The translations under genes and the position numbers were made by a program. This document shows, piece by piece, positions 33,686 through 41,426 of a stretch of 47,309 nt of DNA; position 1 is the first letter of the stretch, and each line of letters starts with the position of its first letter. The stretch lies in contig JAWLBM010000036.1 of assembly GCA_041687675.1 (NCBI GenBank), forward strand, positions 1-47,309. The letters run 5' to 3'. The notes beneath the pieces are model-generated. The model was not told the origin of the DNA and searched no databases. It saw nothing but the letters and a program-made list of their open reading frames with translations. Origin of the DNA: JAWLBM01 sp041687675 (lineage in GTDB: Bacteria; Pseudomonadota; Alphaproteobacteria; Rhizobiales; Pleomorphomonadaceae).

Positions 33686-34079
33686 TCCGGCCGCCCCGGA
33701 GCGCGAGCCGAGTCCCGCCGGTTCCGCAAGGGGCCGCGCGCGATTTCGCAACGGATTCCGGCCGCTTCTCCACTCGACCTTGGTAGTAGACGTAACGTCT
33801 AGATATTGCGCATCCGCATCCATCGGTATCGTCACGCTGGTCCTTTCCATAGGCACGCGCCCGTGGTCGGGCGCATGCTGGCCGGGAGAATGGATCGCCC
33901 GGACGTCCCGGGTGGGGGGCCCGGATGGATCCGTCGAAGGTCAGGACTACGGCAGTCCTCGCGGACGTCCGGGCCAGCGTCGCCGAGCGGCGGCAAGGTT
34001 CGGCCCCGACGGCGTCCGGCACGGCGGCGAGCGCCTGCCGGCGAGCCTGTCCGGGGCGGCACAAGGTGGAGGAGAGTTC
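33686..34079. other. 394-bp intergenic region upstream of DUF4212-symporter genes
   Basis: No gene that I can support. It contains the promoter-like element described at 33780-33807 and, after it, about 270 bp of ordinary GC-rich sequence leading to a good ribosome site (GGTGGAGGAG) at 34080. The long leader could hold a regulatory RNA, but I recognise no known riboswitch. Confidence 0.5.
33780..33807 (+). promoter_or_regulatory. promoter with 15-bp palindrome filling the spacer
   Basis: TTGGTA (33780-33785) and GATATT (33802-33807) are spaced by 16 bp, a plausible -35/-10 pair. The spacer contains the perfect 7-1-7 inverted repeat TAGACGTAACGTCTA at 33787-33801. A regulator bound there would sit between the two promoter elements and block or reshape polymerase contact. 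It drives toward the DUF4212-symporter genes. The palindrome is certain; the promoter reading is inference. Confidence 0.5.
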
Positions 34080-34367
34080 ATGACGAGCGAAACGACCCGC
34101 GGAGGGTCCTTTGCAAAGACCAACGGGGAGGCCTACTGGTCGGCCAACCTGCGAATCGTGGCCTGGTGCCTGGCGATCTGGGCACTGGTGTCCTTCGGCT
34201 TCGGCATCCTGCTGCGGCCGCTCATCTCCGGGATCAAGATCGGCGGTACCGATCTCGGGTTCTGGTTCGCGCAGCAGGGATCGATCCTGGTCTTCCTGGT
34301 GCTCATCTTCTTCTACGCCTGGCGCATGAACAGCCTCGACCGGCAGTTCGGCGTCGAGGAAGAGTGA
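34080..34367 (+). CDS. DUF4212 family small symporter subunit
   Basis: This 95-residue protein has a conserved polar start (AKTNGEAYWSANLRIV) and two membrane helices (about 23-46 and 58-80). This is the DUF4212 / putative solute:sodium symporter small-subunit pattern, nearly always found directly before an acetate-type symporter gene. The ATG at 34080 follows GGAGGAGAG. The gap to the symporter gene is 14 bp. Its job is thought to be support of symporter assembly or activity; family knowledge is thin. Confidence 0.92.
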   Translation: MTSETTRGGSFAKTNGEAYWSANLRIVAWCLAIWALVSFGFGILLRPLISGIKIGGTDLGFWFAQQGSILVFLVLIFFYAWRMNSLDRQFGVEEE

Positions 34368-34381
34368 TCCCGGGGGACGTC

Positions 34382-36157
34382 ATGGATCAAACGACACTCA
34401 ACTACATCGTCGTCGGCCTCTCGTTCGCGCTTTACTTCGGTATCGCGTTCTGGGCCCGCGCGGGAACGACCGGCGAGTTCTACGCCGCCGGCCGCGGCGT
34501 GCCGCCGGTCATGAACGGCATGGCCACGGCCGCCGACTGGATGTCCGCGGCCTCCTTCATCTCGATGGCCGGCCTGATCGCCACCGTCGGCTACAACAAC
34601 TCCACCTACCTGATGGGCTGGACCGGCGGCTACGTGCTGCTCGCCATGCTGCTCGCCCCCTACCTGCGCAAGTTCGGCAAGTACACCGTCCCCGAGTTCA
34701 TCGGCGACCGGTTCTACTCGCAGACCGCGCGCGTGGTGGCCGTGGTCTGCCTCATCGTCATCTCGGTGACCTACGTCATCGGCCAGATGACCGGCGTCGG
34801 CGTGACCTTCGCCCGCTTCCTCGAGGTGAGCACCCAGACCGGCCTCTTCATCGGCGCGGCCGTGGTGTTCGTCTACGCGGTGCTCGGCGGCATGAAGGGC
34901 ATCACCTACACGCAGGTGGCGCAGTATGTGGTGCTGATCACCGCCTACACCATCCCCGCGATCTTCATCTCGCTGAACCTCACCGGCAACCCGGTGCCCC
35001 CGCTCGGCCTCTTCTCCGAGCACCAGGCTTCCGGCATCCCGCTGCTGGCCAAGCTCGACCAGGTGGTGACCGAACTCGGCTTCGGCGCCTACACGGCCCA
35101 GAGCGGCTCCTACCTGAACATGACCCTCTTCACCATGTCGCTGATGATCGGCACCGCGGGCCTGCCGCACGTCATCATCCGCTTCTTCACGGTGCCGAAG
35201 GTCGCGGACGCCCGCTGGTCGGCGGGCTGGGCTCTCGTCTTCATCGCCCTGCTCTACCTCGTCGCCCCGGCGGTCGGCGCCATGGCCCGGCTGAACGTGA
35301 TCGACACCATCTACAAGGGCCCCGTCGCCGAGGAGGGCAGCGCCATCCTCTACGAGGAACGCCCGCAGTGGATGCGGACCTGGGAGGTGACCGGGCTCAT
35401 CAAGTTCGAGGACAAGAACAACGACGGTCGCATCCAGTACTACAACGATGCGAACCCCGCCTTCGCCGAAACGGCGACGCAGAACGGCTGGGCCGGCAAC
35501 GAGCTGGTGCTCAACAACGACATCCTCGTTCTGGCCAATCCGGAGATCGCCAACCTGCCGGGCTGGGTCATCGCCCTCGTCGCGGCCGGTGGTCTCGCGG
35601 CGGCGCTGTCCACCGCGGCGGGCCTGCTGCTCGCGATCTCGTCGGCGATCTCGCATGACCTGATCAAGAGCGTGATCAACCCGCGCATCTCCGAGAAGGG
35701 CGAGCTGCTCGCCGCCCGTATCGCGATGACCGGCGCGATCGTGCTGGCGACCTACCTCGGTCTCAACCCGCCGGGCTTCGCGGCACAGACGGTGGCGCTC
35801 GCCTTCGGTCTGGCCGCGGCGTCGATCTTCCCCGCGCTGATGATGGGCATCTTCTCCAAGCGCATCAACAACCTGGGTGCGATCGCCGGCATGCTGGCGG
35901 GCCTGCTGATCACGGTGGGCTACGTGTTCACCTACCTCGGCATGTTCTTCCTGCCGGACACCAACCTCCTGCCGAACACCCCGGACAACTGGCTGTTCGG
36001 CATCTCGCCGGCCTCTTTCGGCACGGTCGGCGCGGTCGTCAACTTCCTCGTCGCCTATGTGGTGTCCAACGCCACCGAGGCGCCGCCGAGGGAGATCCAG
36101 GAGCTGGTCGAGTCGGTCCGCGTGCCGCGCGGCGCCGGGGCTGCCGTCGCCCACTGA
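34382..36157 (+). CDS. acetate-type sodium:solute symporter (SSS family)
   Basis: This 591-residue SSS transporter has about 13 membrane helices and acetate-permease-like motifs: EFYAAGRGVPPVMNGMA, SFISMAGLIA, FIGDRFYSQTARVVAV, GGMKGITYTQVAQY, GLPHVIIRFFTV, AALSTAAGLLLAISSAISHD. Unlike E. coli ActP, it carries an inserted loop at about residues 305-390 containing a DKNNDGRIQY calcium-loop-like sequence. That loop marks the subgroup that pairs with DUF4212. The likely substrate is acetate or another short carboxylate. Its gene precedes an intrinsic terminator and then the nucleotidyltransferase gene. Confidence 0.92.
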   Translation: MDQTTLNYIVVGLSFALYFGIAFWARAGTTGEFYAAGRGVPPVMNGMATAADWMSAASFISMAGLIATVGYNNSTYLMGWTGGYVLLAMLLAPYLRKFGKYTVPEFIGDRFYSQTARVVAVVCLIVISVTYVIGQMTGVGVTFARFLEVSTQTGLFIGAAVVFVYAVLGGMKGITYTQVAQYVVLITAYTIPAIFISLNLTGNPVPPLGLFSEHQASGIPLLAKLDQVVTELGFGAYTAQSGSYLNMTLFTMSLMIGTAGLPHVIIRFFTVPKVADARWSAGWALVFIALLYLVAPAVGAMARLNVIDTIYKGPVAEEGSAILYEERPQWMRTWEVTGLIKFEDKNNDGRIQYYNDANPAFAETATQNGWAGNELVLNNDILVLANPEIANLPGWVIALVAAGGLAAALSTAAGLLLAISSAISHDLIKSVINPRISEKGELLAARIAMTGAIVLATYLGLNPPGFAAQTVALAFGLAAASIFPALMMGIFSKRINNLGAIAGMLAGLLITVGYVFTYLGMFFLPDTNLLPNTPDNWLFGISPASFGTVGAVVNFLVAYVVSNATEAPPREIQELVESVRVPRGAGAAVAH

Positions 36158-36183
36158 TGGCGATCGGCTGACGTGACCTGGGA

Positions 36184-36224
36184 GGGGGCGGGCGTCCGGA
36201 CGGAGGCCCGCCCCCTTCTTTTTT
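36184..36224 (+). terminator. Rho-independent terminator inside the symporter cluster
   Basis: A 10-bp perfect stem (GGGGGCGGGC / GCCCGCCCCC, 36184-36193 and 36206-36215) is followed by TTCTTTTTT. The 12-base loop contains TCCGGA. This is the only classic hairpin plus T-run I found in the window. It lies 26 bp after the symporter stop and 19 bp before the next ATG, so it separates the symporter genes from the signalling genes or allows only partial readthrough. Confidence 0.85.
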
Positions 36225-36243
36225 CCTGACCCGGGGGCAAGAC

Positions 36244-38070
36244 ATGGACGCGGTTTCCTTCCTCGCACGCCACCACCCCTTCGACGCTTTGCCGGGGGGC
36301 GTCCTCGCCGAACTCGCGGGCGCGATGGCGGAGCGGAGCCTTGCCGACGGCGAGGCTCTCTACGAGCCCGGCGACGCGGTGACATCCGTCTTCGTGGTCC
36401 GTGCCGGCGGGGTCGACCTCGTATCGCCGACCGAGGCGCGGCTGCAGCATTTCGGCGCCGGGGAGGCGGTCGGCGCCCGGCCGATCCTGCGCGACGGCGT
36501 CGCCGCCATGCGGGCCGTGGCGGTGGGCGACACCGCCGGCCTCGTCCTCGACAAGTCCCGCTTCCTCGCGCTGCTCGACGACTACCCCGCCTTCGGCGAC
36601 TTCTTCGACCGCGGCCGGCGGGCGCTCCGCCGCGACAGCACCGATGCGACCCCGGACGCGCTGTTCTCCGCCGCGCTCGGCGAGGTGATGACCACCGACC
36701 CGGTCACCGTCGCCCCGGTGACCCCGGTGCGCGAGGCCGCCGGCGAGATGCGCCGGCGCAGGATCTCCTGCGTGCTGGTCGCCGATGACGGCCGCCTCGC
36801 CGGCCTCCTCACCACCGGCGACCTCGCCGGCCGGGTGGTGGCCGCCGGGCTCGATCCCTCCACACCCGTCTCGGAGGTGATGACCCGCGACCCGGTCTCG
36901 CTGCCGCCCACCGCGATGCTGCACGACGCCATGGTGCTGATGAGCGAGAAGCGGATCGGCCACCTGCCGGTGACGGTCGACGGCCGGGCGGTCGGCATCG
37001 TCACCCGCACGGACCTCGTCCGCCGGCAGTCGGCCTCGGCCATCCACATGATCGGCGACATCGCGCGGGCGACCTCGAACGAGGCGCTCGCCGCGGTGAT
37101 CGCCCGCGTGCCGCAGTTGCTCGCCCAGCATGTCGGCGCCGGCGTCGACGCCCACCGCGTCGCGGCGGTGATCACCTCGGTGACCGACGCCCTCACCCGC
37201 CGGCTGGTCGCGCTGGCGCAGGAGACGCTCGGTCCCGCGCCCGTGCCCTGGCTCTGGCTCGCCTGCGGCTCGCAGGGACGCCGCGAGCAGACCGGCGTCT
37301 CCGACCAGGACAACTGCCTGATCCTCGACGAGAGCTACGACCCGACCGCCCACGGCGCCTGGTTCGAGGCCTTCGCCCGCTTCGTCTCCGACGGGCTGAA
37401 CGCCGCCGGCTACGTCTACTGCCCCGGCGACATGATGGCGACCAACCCGACCTGGCGGCAGCCGCTGTCGGTCTGGCGCGGCTACTTCGCCAAGTGGATC
37501 GCCCGGCCGGACCCGATGGCGCAGATGCTCTCCTCGGTGATGTTCGACCTCAGGCCGATCAACGGCGAGGTATCGCTGTTCTCCGGCCTGCAGCGGGAGA
37601 CGCTGGACCTCGCCCGCAAGAACTCGATCTTCCGCGCCCACATGATCGCCAATTCGCTGAAGCACACGCCGCCGCTCGGGCTCTTCCGCGGCTTCGCGCT
37701 GATCCGCTCCGGCGAGCACAAGGACACGGTGGACCTCAAGCACAACGGCATCGTGCCGATCGTCGACCTCGCCCGCGTCTACGCGCTCGAGGCCGGCCTG
37801 GAGGCGGTGAACACGCGCGAGCGGCTGATCCTCGCCAGGGAGGCAGGCACGCTCAGCGTCTCGGGCGCGGACGACCTCGTCGATGCCTTCGACCTCATCT
37901 CCGACATCCGGCTCGAGCACCAGGCGCGCCTCATCCGCGCCGGTCGCCGGCCGGACAACTTCCTGGCCCCCGCGCAGCTGTCCGCGTTGGAGCGCAACCA
38001 CCTGAAGGACGCCTTCGGCGTGGTGAAGGGCCTGCAATCCTCCCTCGGGCAGGTGCGCGGGCTCGCCTGA
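36244..38070 (+). CDS. cNMP-binding / CBS / DUF294 nucleotidyltransferase-like protein
   Basis: This 608-residue protein has an N-terminal cyclic-nucleotide-binding (CRP-like) domain at about 12-125, two CBS domains at 146-200 and 209-262 (GEVMTTDPVTV and SEVMTRDPVSL repeats), and a DUF294 nucleotidyltransferase domain. The last has the GlnD-like motif GSQGRREQTGVSDQDN (G342-S343, D354, D356), followed by the DUF294 C-terminal helical domain. The two Asp residues that bind metal in this superfamily are kept, so it may be active. Similar proteins are known beside acetate-type symporters and beside DnaQ-like exonucleases, as here. The nucleotide product or protein target is unknown. The ATG at 36244 follows GGGGGCAAG. 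Confidence 0.9.
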   Translation: MDAVSFLARHHPFDALPGGVLAELAGAMAERSLADGEALYEPGDAVTSVFVVRAGGVDLVSPTEARLQHFGAGEAVGARPILRDGVAAMRAVAVGDTAGLVLDKSRFLALLDDYPAFGDFFDRGRRALRRDSTDATPDALFSAALGEVMTTDPVTVAPVTPVREAAGEMRRRRISCVLVADDGRLAGLLTTGDLAGRVVAAGLDPSTPVSEVMTRDPVSLPPTAMLHDAMVLMSEKRIGHLPVTVDGRAVGIVTRTDLVRRQSASAIHMIGDIARATSNEALAAVIARVPQLLAQHVGAGVDAHRVAAVITSVTDALTRRLVALAQETLGPAPVPWLWLACGSQGRREQTGVSDQDNCLILDESYDPTAHGAWFEAFARFVSDGLNAAGYVYCPGDMMATNPTWRQPLSVWRGYFAKWIARPDPMAQMLSSVMFDLRPINGEVSLFSGLQRETLDLARKNSIFRAHMIANSLKHTPPLGLFRGFALIRSGEHKDTVDLKHNGIVPIVDLARVYALEAGLEAVNTRERLILAREAGTLSVSGADDLVDAFDLISDIRLEHQARLIRAGRRPDNFLAPAQLSALERNHLKDAFGVVKGLQSSLGQVRGLA

Positions 38071-38124
38071 CGGGCTAAGAACGGACGCCGCTCCTGGCAC
38101 CCGGACAATCGAAACGGATCCACG

Positions 38125-38670
38125 ATGCCGCTGACGCTCTTCAACTACATCGGCACCTTCCTCGTCGGCGGCACCGTGGCGCTGCTGCTGTGGGCGGTGG
38201 TCCGCACCTTCAAGCTGAGGCTGGCGAGTTGGGTGTATCCGGCGACGATCGGCGCCACGATGATCGTGTTCCAGATCTACAACGACTACACCTGGTTCGA
38301 CCGCACGGCCGGCGACCTGCCGCCCCGCATCGTCGTCACCGACACCTACGAGGGGCGCAGCCTGCTCAAGATCTGGACCTACGCGCTGCCGGTGGTGGAC
38401 CGCTTCCGCGCGCTCGACCGCGGCTCGATCAAGCGCAACCCGGCGGTGCCGGACCTCGTCATCGCCGACGTGATCCTTGTCACCCGCTTCCAGCCGACCT
38501 TCACGGCGACCCAGATCTTCGACTGCGCCGCGAACCGCCGGGCCGACGCGCACACCGGCATCACCTTCGACGCCGAGGGCCGGCCGGAGAACGCGGAATG
38601 GGTCGAGGTTGCCGCCGACGATGCGCTCATCGCCGCCGCCTGCGCGCCGCAGGACGGCTCATCCGGGTAA
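38125..38670 (+). CDS. membrane-anchored protein of unknown function in symporter cluster
   Basis: This 181-residue protein has two hydrophobic segments (about 7-26 and 36-52). A soluble domain follows with an aromatic NDYTWFDRTAGDLPPRIVV stretch, a VTRFQPTF element and one Cys pair-like C residue (QIFDCAANR). I do not recognise the family. It sits 54 bp after the nucleotidyltransferase gene and 73 bp before the receiver gene. The likely topology puts the bulk of the chain in the periplasm if the N-terminus is outside, but this cannot be fixed from sequence. The start at 38125 has a weak ribosome site. Confidence 0.72.
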   Translation: MPLTLFNYIGTFLVGGTVALLLWAVVRTFKLRLASWVYPATIGATMIVFQIYNDYTWFDRTAGDLPPRIVVTDTYEGRSLLKIWTYALPVVDRFRALDRGSIKRNPAVPDLVIADVILVTRFQPTFTATQIFDCAANRRADAHTGITFDAEGRPENAEWVEVAADDALIAAACAPQDGSSG

Positions 38671-38743
38671 AGTCGTACGACGGACGTTCGGCTGGAATGC
38701 CGCCCGCCGGTCGCCGATAGTGGCGGCGGGAGGAGTGCGTTCC

Positions 38744-39199
38744 ATGCAGGACACCGTGCTGATCGTGGCCGCGCCGACGGCCACGGCCGAGGCCGTCGAA
38801 TATCTCGTCGTCGACGCCGGCTTCGCGGTCCGCCGCGCCGCCGACGGCCGGCAGGCCGCCGAGGCGCTGGCCGCGTGCCCCTGCGCGGCCGCCGTGCTCG
38901 ACGCCGCCTCGCCGGACTGCGGGCTGCGCCTGCTCGAGATTCTGCGCCCGACCGGGGCTGCCCGCGTGCCCGTGGCGGTGCTCGTCTCGCGGGCCGACCC
39001 GGTCGAGCGGGAGAAGGCGCGCGCCCTCGGCGCCGACGCGGTGTTCGTCAAGCCCTTCGCCGGGTCGGACCTCGTGGCCGCGCTCCGCCGGATGGCCGGC
39101 TACGGGCCGGCCGCGATGGACGCGCAGATGGCCGCCGCGGACACAGGCCGGTCCGCTCAGATGAACGGCCAGGGCGGGAGCGCGCCGCACCATGGATGA
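38744..39199 (+). CDS. stand-alone receiver-like domain lacking the acidic pocket
   Basis: This 151-residue protein is almost only a CheY-like receiver fold. The phospho-acceptor Asp is kept (D53, VLDAASP), as is the conserved Lys (K103, FVKPF). The acidic pair after beta-1 that holds magnesium is missing: beta-1 reads TVLIVAAPTAT instead of ending in DD or ED. Position 82 is Ser in place of Thr/Ser, which is normal. The lost acidic pair predicts poor or no phosphorylation, so it may be a pseudo-receiver acting by protein contact. The ATG at 38744 follows GGGAGGAG. Its 3' end overlaps the start of the exonuclease gene by 8 bp, a sign of tight coupling and possibly of partnership. Confidence 0.85.
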   Translation: MQDTVLIVAAPTATAEAVEYLVVDAGFAVRRAADGRQAAEALAACPCAAAVLDAASPDCGLRLLEILRPTGAARVPVAVLVSRADPVEREKARALGADAVFVKPFAGSDLVAALRRMAGYGPAAMDAQMAAADTGRSAQMNGQGGSAPHHG

Positions 39200-41321
39200 G
39201 CGTCTGGGCCTCCGGCTCAGGATCTTCCTCTTCTTCGCCCTGATCGCGGCGGGTTCGCTCGCGGCCCTGGTCGCCGCCGGCGCGGTGGCGATGCGCCATC
39301 TTCCGGCCGACGCCCTCCCCGATCTCGTCCTCGCCTTCTTCGTCGCCGCCTTCCCGATCGTCGGCCTCACCGCCTGGGTGTGGATGAAGTTCGACGAGAA
39401 CGTCGCCCGGCCGATCGAGACCCTGGCCGCCGAGATCCGCGCCGCCATCCACGCCGGCGCCAGCCGCGCGCCCGACGCCGCCACCGGCCGCTACCTCGGC
39501 CTTCTCGCCCCGACCGCGCGCGAGGTGATCGCCGTGCTCGCCGGACAGCGGGAGCGCACCGAGGCGGCGGTCACGGCGGCGGTCGCCGAGGCGGCGAAGC
39601 AGAAGGCGCGGCTCGAGGCGGTGCTGCGCGACCTCGAGGAGGGCGTCGTCATCTGCAGCCTCGACCACCGGATCCGGCTCTACAACCGGCATGCGCTGAA
39701 GCTGCTGCACGTGTCCGGCGACCTCGGCCTCGGCCGCTCGCTGCTGCAGGTGGTCGCGCCCCAGCCGATCCGGCACACGCTGCAGCGCCTGCTGCGCCGC
39801 TTCGAATCCGGCCGCCACGTCGACCACCCGGACGGCCTCACCGCCCTCGTGCTCGCCGCCACCGCCGAGCGCGGCCGGCAGCTGCGCGGCCGGATGGTGC
39901 TGACGCTGGACGCCGAGGGCAAGGCGCCGACCGGCTACATCGTCTCCTTCGCCGACGTCACCAACGAGCTGTCGGCGGGGGTGTGGCGCGACCGGCTGAT
40001 CGGCGAGGTGACGGAGGACATGCGCGAGCGGCTCTCCGACCTGGCGCTCGCCGGCGAGATCCTCCTCGCCCGGCTGCCGTCCGGCGATCCGCGCGCCGCC
40101 TCGCTCGGCCACGTCTTCCGCGACCAGCCCGCCGCGATCGGCCGCCGGCTCGACCAGCTGGAGGCCGCCGCCGGCGACCTTCTCGCCAGCGCCTGGCCGA
40201 TGGCCAACGTGATGTCGACCACCCTGCTCGGCCTCATCCGCGACCGCCGCTCCGAGGGTCGCGACCTCTCCGTGGAGGTCGAGGGCGGCAGCCTCTGGGT
40301 GCATTGCGACAGCGCCACGGTGGTGGACCTGCTCGACCGGCTGATGAACCGGGTGGCGATCTTCGCCGGCACGGACCGCTTCCGCCTCTCCACCGGCCGC
40401 GGCGAGGACATCGCCTTCCTGGACCTTGCCTGGACGGGGCCGGCGGTGCCGCTCGCCGTACTGCAGGAGTGGCTCGACGACCGCCTCGACGAGGCGCTCG
40501 GGCCGATCACCGGGCGCGACGTGCTGAGCCGCCACCGCACCGACATGTGGTGCGAGCCGCGCGAGGACGGCGGCGCCGCCCTGCGGCTGCCGCTGAAGCT
40601 GGTGGAGACCCGCGAGGGACAGCCCGCCCCCCCGCCGCTGCCGGAGCGGCCCGAGTTCTACGACTTCGACCTCGCCGCCGCCGTCGACCGCTCGCAGATC
40701 GACGACACGCCGCTGAAGGCGCTGACGCTCATCGTGTTCGACACCGAGACCACCGGCCTCGAACCCTCGCGTGGCGACGAGGTCGTGCAGATCGCCGGGG
40801 TGCGCATCGTCAACGGCCGGCTGCTGCGCGGCGAGGTGTTCGACAGCTACGTCGACCCGGGCCGGCCGATCCCGGCGGCGAGCACCCGCGTCCACGGCAT
40901 CAGCGACGACATGGTCCGCGGCGCCGACCCGATCGAGCGGGTGCTGCCGCGCTTCCACGCCTTCGTCGGCGAGGGCGTGCTGGTCGCCCACAACGCCGCC
41001 TTCGACATGACCTTCCTCACCCGCCACCAGGCCCGCGCCGGCGTCGCCTTCGACATGCCGGTGCTCGACACGGTGCTGATCGCCGCCCACCTCTTCGGCA
41101 CCACCGCCGACCTCACCCTCGACGCGCTCGCCGAGCGCTTCGGCGTCGAGATCCCGCCCGAGGACCGCCACACCGCCCTTGGCGACAGCATCGCCACGGG
41201 CCTCGTGCTCATCCGCCTCCTCGACATGCTGGAGGCCGCCGGCGTGCGCACCCTCCGGCAGGCCCTCGCCGCCAGCGAGAAGCAGGTCGCCATCCGCCGC
41301 GCCCAGAAGGCCTACGGCTGA
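39192..41321 (+). CDS. membrane PAS/degenerate histidine-kinase protein fused to DEDDh exonuclease
   Basis: This 709-residue protein has two membrane helices (about 9-34 and 45-66), an amphipathic linker, a PAS-like domain (about 140-260; EEGVVICSLDHRIRLYNRHALKLL), and a kinase-like region (about 268-470). A C-terminal DnaQ-type 3'-5' exonuclease follows (about 511-680). Exonuclease residues are complete: D517 and E519 (FDTETTG), the Asn/Asp of VAHNAAFDMTFL (D605), and H660 with D665 (HTALGDS), the DEDDh set. The kinase region has no phospho-accepting His where it should lie (VTEDMRERLSDL). Its G1-like box reads LAWTGPAVP, lacking the usual Asp. The substrate could be DNA, RNA or short signalling oligonucleotides; nothing visible decides. 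It is coupled by 8-bp overlap to the pseudo-receiver. Confidence 0.9.
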   Translation: MDERLGLRLRIFLFFALIAAGSLAALVAAGAVAMRHLPADALPDLVLAFFVAAFPIVGLTAWVWMKFDENVARPIETLAAEIRAAIHAGASRAPDAATGRYLGLLAPTAREVIAVLAGQRERTEAAVTAAVAEAAKQKARLEAVLRDLEEGVVICSLDHRIRLYNRHALKLLHVSGDLGLGRSLLQVVAPQPIRHTLQRLLRRFESGRHVDHPDGLTALVLAATAERGRQLRGRMVLTLDAEGKAPTGYIVSFADVTNELSAGVWRDRLIGEVTEDMRERLSDLALAGEILLARLPSGDPRAASLGHVFRDQPAAIGRRLDQLEAAAGDLLASAWPMANVMSTTLLGLIRDRRSEGRDLSVEVEGGSLWVHCDSATVVDLLDRLMNRVAIFAGTDRFRLSTGRGEDIAFLDLAWTGPAVPLAVLQEWLDDRLDEALGPITGRDVLSRHRTDMWCEPREDGGAALRLPLKLVETREGQPAPPPLPERPEFYDFDLAAAVDRSQIDDTPLKALTLIVFDTETTGLEPSRGDEVVQIAGVRIVNGRLLRGEVFDSYVDPGRPIPAASTRVHGISDDMVRGADPIERVLPRFHAFVGEGVLVAHNAAFDMTFLTRHQARAGVAFDMPVLDTVLIAAHLFGTTADLTLDALAERFGVEIPPEDRHTALGDSIATGLVLIRLLDMLEAAGVRTLRQALAASEKQVAIRRAQKAYG

Positions 41322-41342
41322 GGGGCGGGTCCCGGACGGACA

Positions 41343-41370
41343 CGGCCGGCGGGCTTGCACCAGCCGGCCG
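41343..41370. terminator. hairpin between convergent exonuclease and RTX genes
   Basis: An 8-bp stem (CGGCCGGC / GCCGGCCG) with a 12-base loop lies 21 bp after the exonuclease stop. There is no T-tract. It probably marks the end of the plus-strand cluster. Confidence 0.4.
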
Positions 41371-41400
41371 CGCCGGTGCCGCCGCTGCCGCCGACCCGGA

Positions 41401-41419
41401 GCGCCGCGCGAGGCGGCGC
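41401..41419 (-). terminator. hairpin after RTX protein gene
   Basis: A 7-bp perfect stem (GCGCCGC / GCGGCGC, loop GCGAG) lies 7 bp past the stop of the minus-strand RTX gene. There is no T-tract; likely a transcript-end hairpin. Confidence 0.35.
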
Positions 41420-41426
41420 ACGCCGT

